Shown here one piece after another: positions 13,450 to 14,633 of a DNA stretch of 14,633 nucleotides. How positions within the stretch are numbered: position 1 is the first letter of the stretch; the number at the start of each line of letters is the position of its first letter. The stretch is from CAYGTK01 sp964352775 (GTDB taxonomy: Bacteria > Bacteroidota > Bacteroidia > Chitinophagales > CAIOSU01), in assembly GCA_964352775.1 (NCBI GenBank), contig CAYGTK010000102.1, positions 1 to 14,633 of the forward strand. The letters run 5' to 3'. A program made the translations under genes and the position numbers. Under the pieces are notes generated by a model. That model ran no database searches. It saw nothing but the letters and a program-made list of their open reading frames with translations, and was not told the DNA's origin.

Positions 13450-13914
13450 TTAGAACTTACTACTATCGTATTTGCTAATTATCCTATCACAAGCCTCATC
13501 CAACATTTGGTATACCTTACTAAAGCCATCCGTATCCCAGTAAGGGTCGGGTACTGCCCTGTTCTCATCAGGATATAGTTCATTCATTATCAATTTCACC
13601 TTGGCTTCTTCTTCGGCCGATGTAGCTTGCTTTATCACATCGCGATAGTTACTGCTGTCCATTACGTAGATGGTGTCATACACCTCAAAGTCGTAGGTAG
13701 AAAATTGCTTAGCCCGTTGGTCGCTAATATCAATTCCATTCTTCTTTGCTTCTTTCATGGAACGCCTATCAGGTTTTTCATCAATATGCCATGCGCCAGT
13801 ACCGGCACTTTCCACTACCCAATCCAGTCCCTTTTCTTTCGCTTTATGCTTCAAAATGCCTTCTGCCAATGGTGATCTACATATGTTTCCAAGGCATACC
13901 ATTAATACTTTCAT
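13450..13914 (-). CDS. Low-molecular-weight protein-tyrosine phosphatase
   Basis: A 154-residue cytosolic phosphatase at the usual family length. The catalytic P-loop VCLGNICRSP has Cys7 and Arg13 of the C-x5-R motif followed by Ser14, and the general acid Asp123 sits in VPDPYW. ESAGTGAWHIDEKPD (35-49) and the DISDQRAKQ region (62-70) are also typical. It could act on phosphotyrosine of proteins; in bacteria such enzymes often partner with exopolysaccharide tyrosine kinases, but none is visible here. The arsenate-reductase branch of the fold is less likely because the extra redox cysteines are missing. The ATG at 13914 is exactly at the conserved MKVLMVC start. It is divergent from mnmE with 39 bases between the two starts. 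Confidence 0.92.
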   Translation of the reverse strand: MKVLMVCLGNICRSPLAEGILKHKAKEKGLDWVVESAGTGAWHIDEKPDRRSMKEAKKNGIDISDQRAKQFSTYDFEVYDTIYVMDSSNYRDVIKQATSAEEEAKVKLIMNELYPDENRAVPDPYWDTDGFSKVYQMLDEACDRIISKYDSSKF

Positions 13915-13919
13915 GGGGG

Positions 13920-13927
13920 TAAAGTTA
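13920..13927 (-). promoter_or_regulatory. Possible -7 element of the phosphatase gene
   Basis: The minus strand reads TAACTTTA, a near match to TAnnTTTG, five bases before the ATG at 13914. No clear -33 TTTG is present. The same word sits at the same place before the gene at 8768. Confidence 0.3.
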
Positions 13928-13941
13928 TAAGATTAAGCCCT

Positions 13942-13949
13942 TAAATTTG
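13942..13949 (+). promoter_or_regulatory. -7 element next to the mnmE start
   Basis: TAAATTTG is an exact TAnnTTTG match, four bases before the ATG at 13954, so initiation near the A of ATG would give a leaderless transcript. A -33 TTTG is not seen at the usual spacing, which lowers confidence. Confidence 0.4.
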
Positions 13950-13953
13950 AGGC

Positions 13954-14633
13954 ATGAACTTTTCCCCTACTGGTACCGATACAATTATAGCATTATCCAC
14001 CCCCGCTGGAGTTGGGGCAATAGGTGTTGTTCGTCTTTCAGGTCCTCAGGCTATTGCAATGACCGATGAGGTGTTCTTTGGTAAAAAGTTAGAAAAACAA
14101 GCCAGCCACACCCTGCATTTCGGTACTATTAAAGATGGCGATACCATAGTAGATGAAGTAGTGGTATCTCTATTTAAAGGGCCACACTCATTCACTAAAG
14201 AAAATGTGGTAGAGGTATCGTGCCACGGTTCCCCCTACATTATTCAACAGATAATTGAACTATTCATCCGTAAGGGAGCTAGAACGGCTAAGCCAGGTGA
14301 ATTTACCCTACGGGCATTCCTTAACGGTAGGTTCGACCTATCGCAAGCAGAAGCGGTGGGCGACCTGATAGCATCCGATTCCAAAGCATCGCATCAACTA
14401 GCCATGCAGCAAATGCGGGGTGGGTTTAGCGACCAGATAAAGGAGCTACGTGACAAGCTCATCCACTTTGCTAGTATGATAGAGCTAGAACTGGACTTTG
14501 CTGAAGAGGATGTGGAGTTTGCCGATAGAGATGATCTGAAAACCTTGATATACGACATCCAAAAGCTGATAAAAAAACTAGTAGCCTCGTTCCAACTAGG
14601 CAATGTACTTAAGAACGGTGTCGCTACTGTAAT
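13954..14633 (+). CDS. mnmE: tRNA modification GTPase MnmE (5' part)
   Basis: About 226 residues of the protein are inside the window; the gene continues past its end. MnmE (TrmE) works with MnmG to place carboxymethylaminomethyl groups on wobble U34 of certain tRNAs, in the cytosol. The N-terminal tetrahydrofolate-binding domain is intact: DTIIALSTPAGVGAIGVVRLSGP (about 8-30), FTKENVVEVSCHG (about 83-95) and GEFTLRAFLNGRFDLSQAEAVGDLI (about 115-139). A helical domain with a Glu-rich segment (ELELDFAEEDVEF, about 177-189) follows. The visible part ends with NVLKNGVATV, just before the first GTP-binding motif, so the G domain and C-terminal Cys motif cannot be checked. The ATG fits the family start. 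Confidence 0.95.
   Translation, partial: MNFSPTGTDTIIALSTPAGVGAIGVVRLSGPQAIAMTDEVFFGKKLEKQASHTLHFGTIKDGDTIVDEVVVSLFKGPHSFTKENVVEVSCHGSPYIIQQIIELFIRKGARTAKPGEFTLRAFLNGRFDLSQAEAVGDLIASDSKASHQLAMQQMRGGFSDQIKELRDKLIHFASMIELELDFAEEDVEFADRDDLKTLIYDIQKLIKKLVASFQLGNVLKNGVATV

Overview
The window looks like chromosomal DNA of a member of the Bacteroidota, most likely a free-living Flavobacteriales-type bacterium. The grounds are: a THX-type small ribosomal protein; short Cys-starting lipoproteins typical of the phylum; several matches to the Bacteroidota promoter -7 element TAnnTTTG; almost no Shine-Dalgarno sequences before the starts; and a 494-residue helical protein of a kind I know only from this phylum. 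No transposase, phage gene, tRNA, rRNA or CRISPR array is visible. A run of 10 Ns (1270-1279) marks an assembly gap just upstream of pdxH.

Layout. Positions 1-608 hold two translation/nucleoid genes on the plus strand, HU (with a good promoter and terminator) and the ribosomal protein THX. Positions 619-1966 hold the divergent pair pdxH (minus) and a MiaE-like protein (plus) that has lost several of the family's iron ligands. Positions 1963-7920 hold a metabolic module: a minus-strand aldehyde dehydrogenase with a lipoprotein directly behind it, and, divergently, a tight plus-strand operon of ethanolamine-type permease, glutamine-synthetase-like ligase and iron-type alcohol dehydrogenase. Positions 7928-8594 hold a tiny Cys-rich lipoprotein and an ArsR-family regulator (both minus). 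A 155-170 bp AT-rich divergent region rich in TTAAG/CTTAA inverted repeats separates the regulator from the 494-residue helical protein (8768-10252). Positions 10271-13232 hold hutH and hisS, overlapping by 8 bp and read as hisS-hutH on the minus strand. A REP-like 23-bp inverted repeat follows, then a low-molecular-weight tyrosine phosphatase (minus) and, divergently, the start of mnmE (plus), which runs off the window end.

How the genes work together. The most interesting unit is 2380-7920. A permease resembling ethanolamine importers, a GS-family ligase altered at the ammonium site, an alcohol dehydrogenase and an aldehyde dehydrogenase together fit a route in which an amino alcohol (ethanolamine is the best guess) is imported, capped as its gamma-glutamylamide, and oxidised in two steps from alcohol to aldehyde to acid, for ethanolamine ending in gamma-glutamylglycine. 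This would be a microcompartment-free alternative to EutBC. The chemistry is inferred from family membership and order; no gamma-glutamyl hydrolase is present in the window. The other genes are mainly housekeeping: tRNA modification (mnmE), tRNA charging (hisS), histidine degradation (hutH) and PLP synthesis (pdxH).
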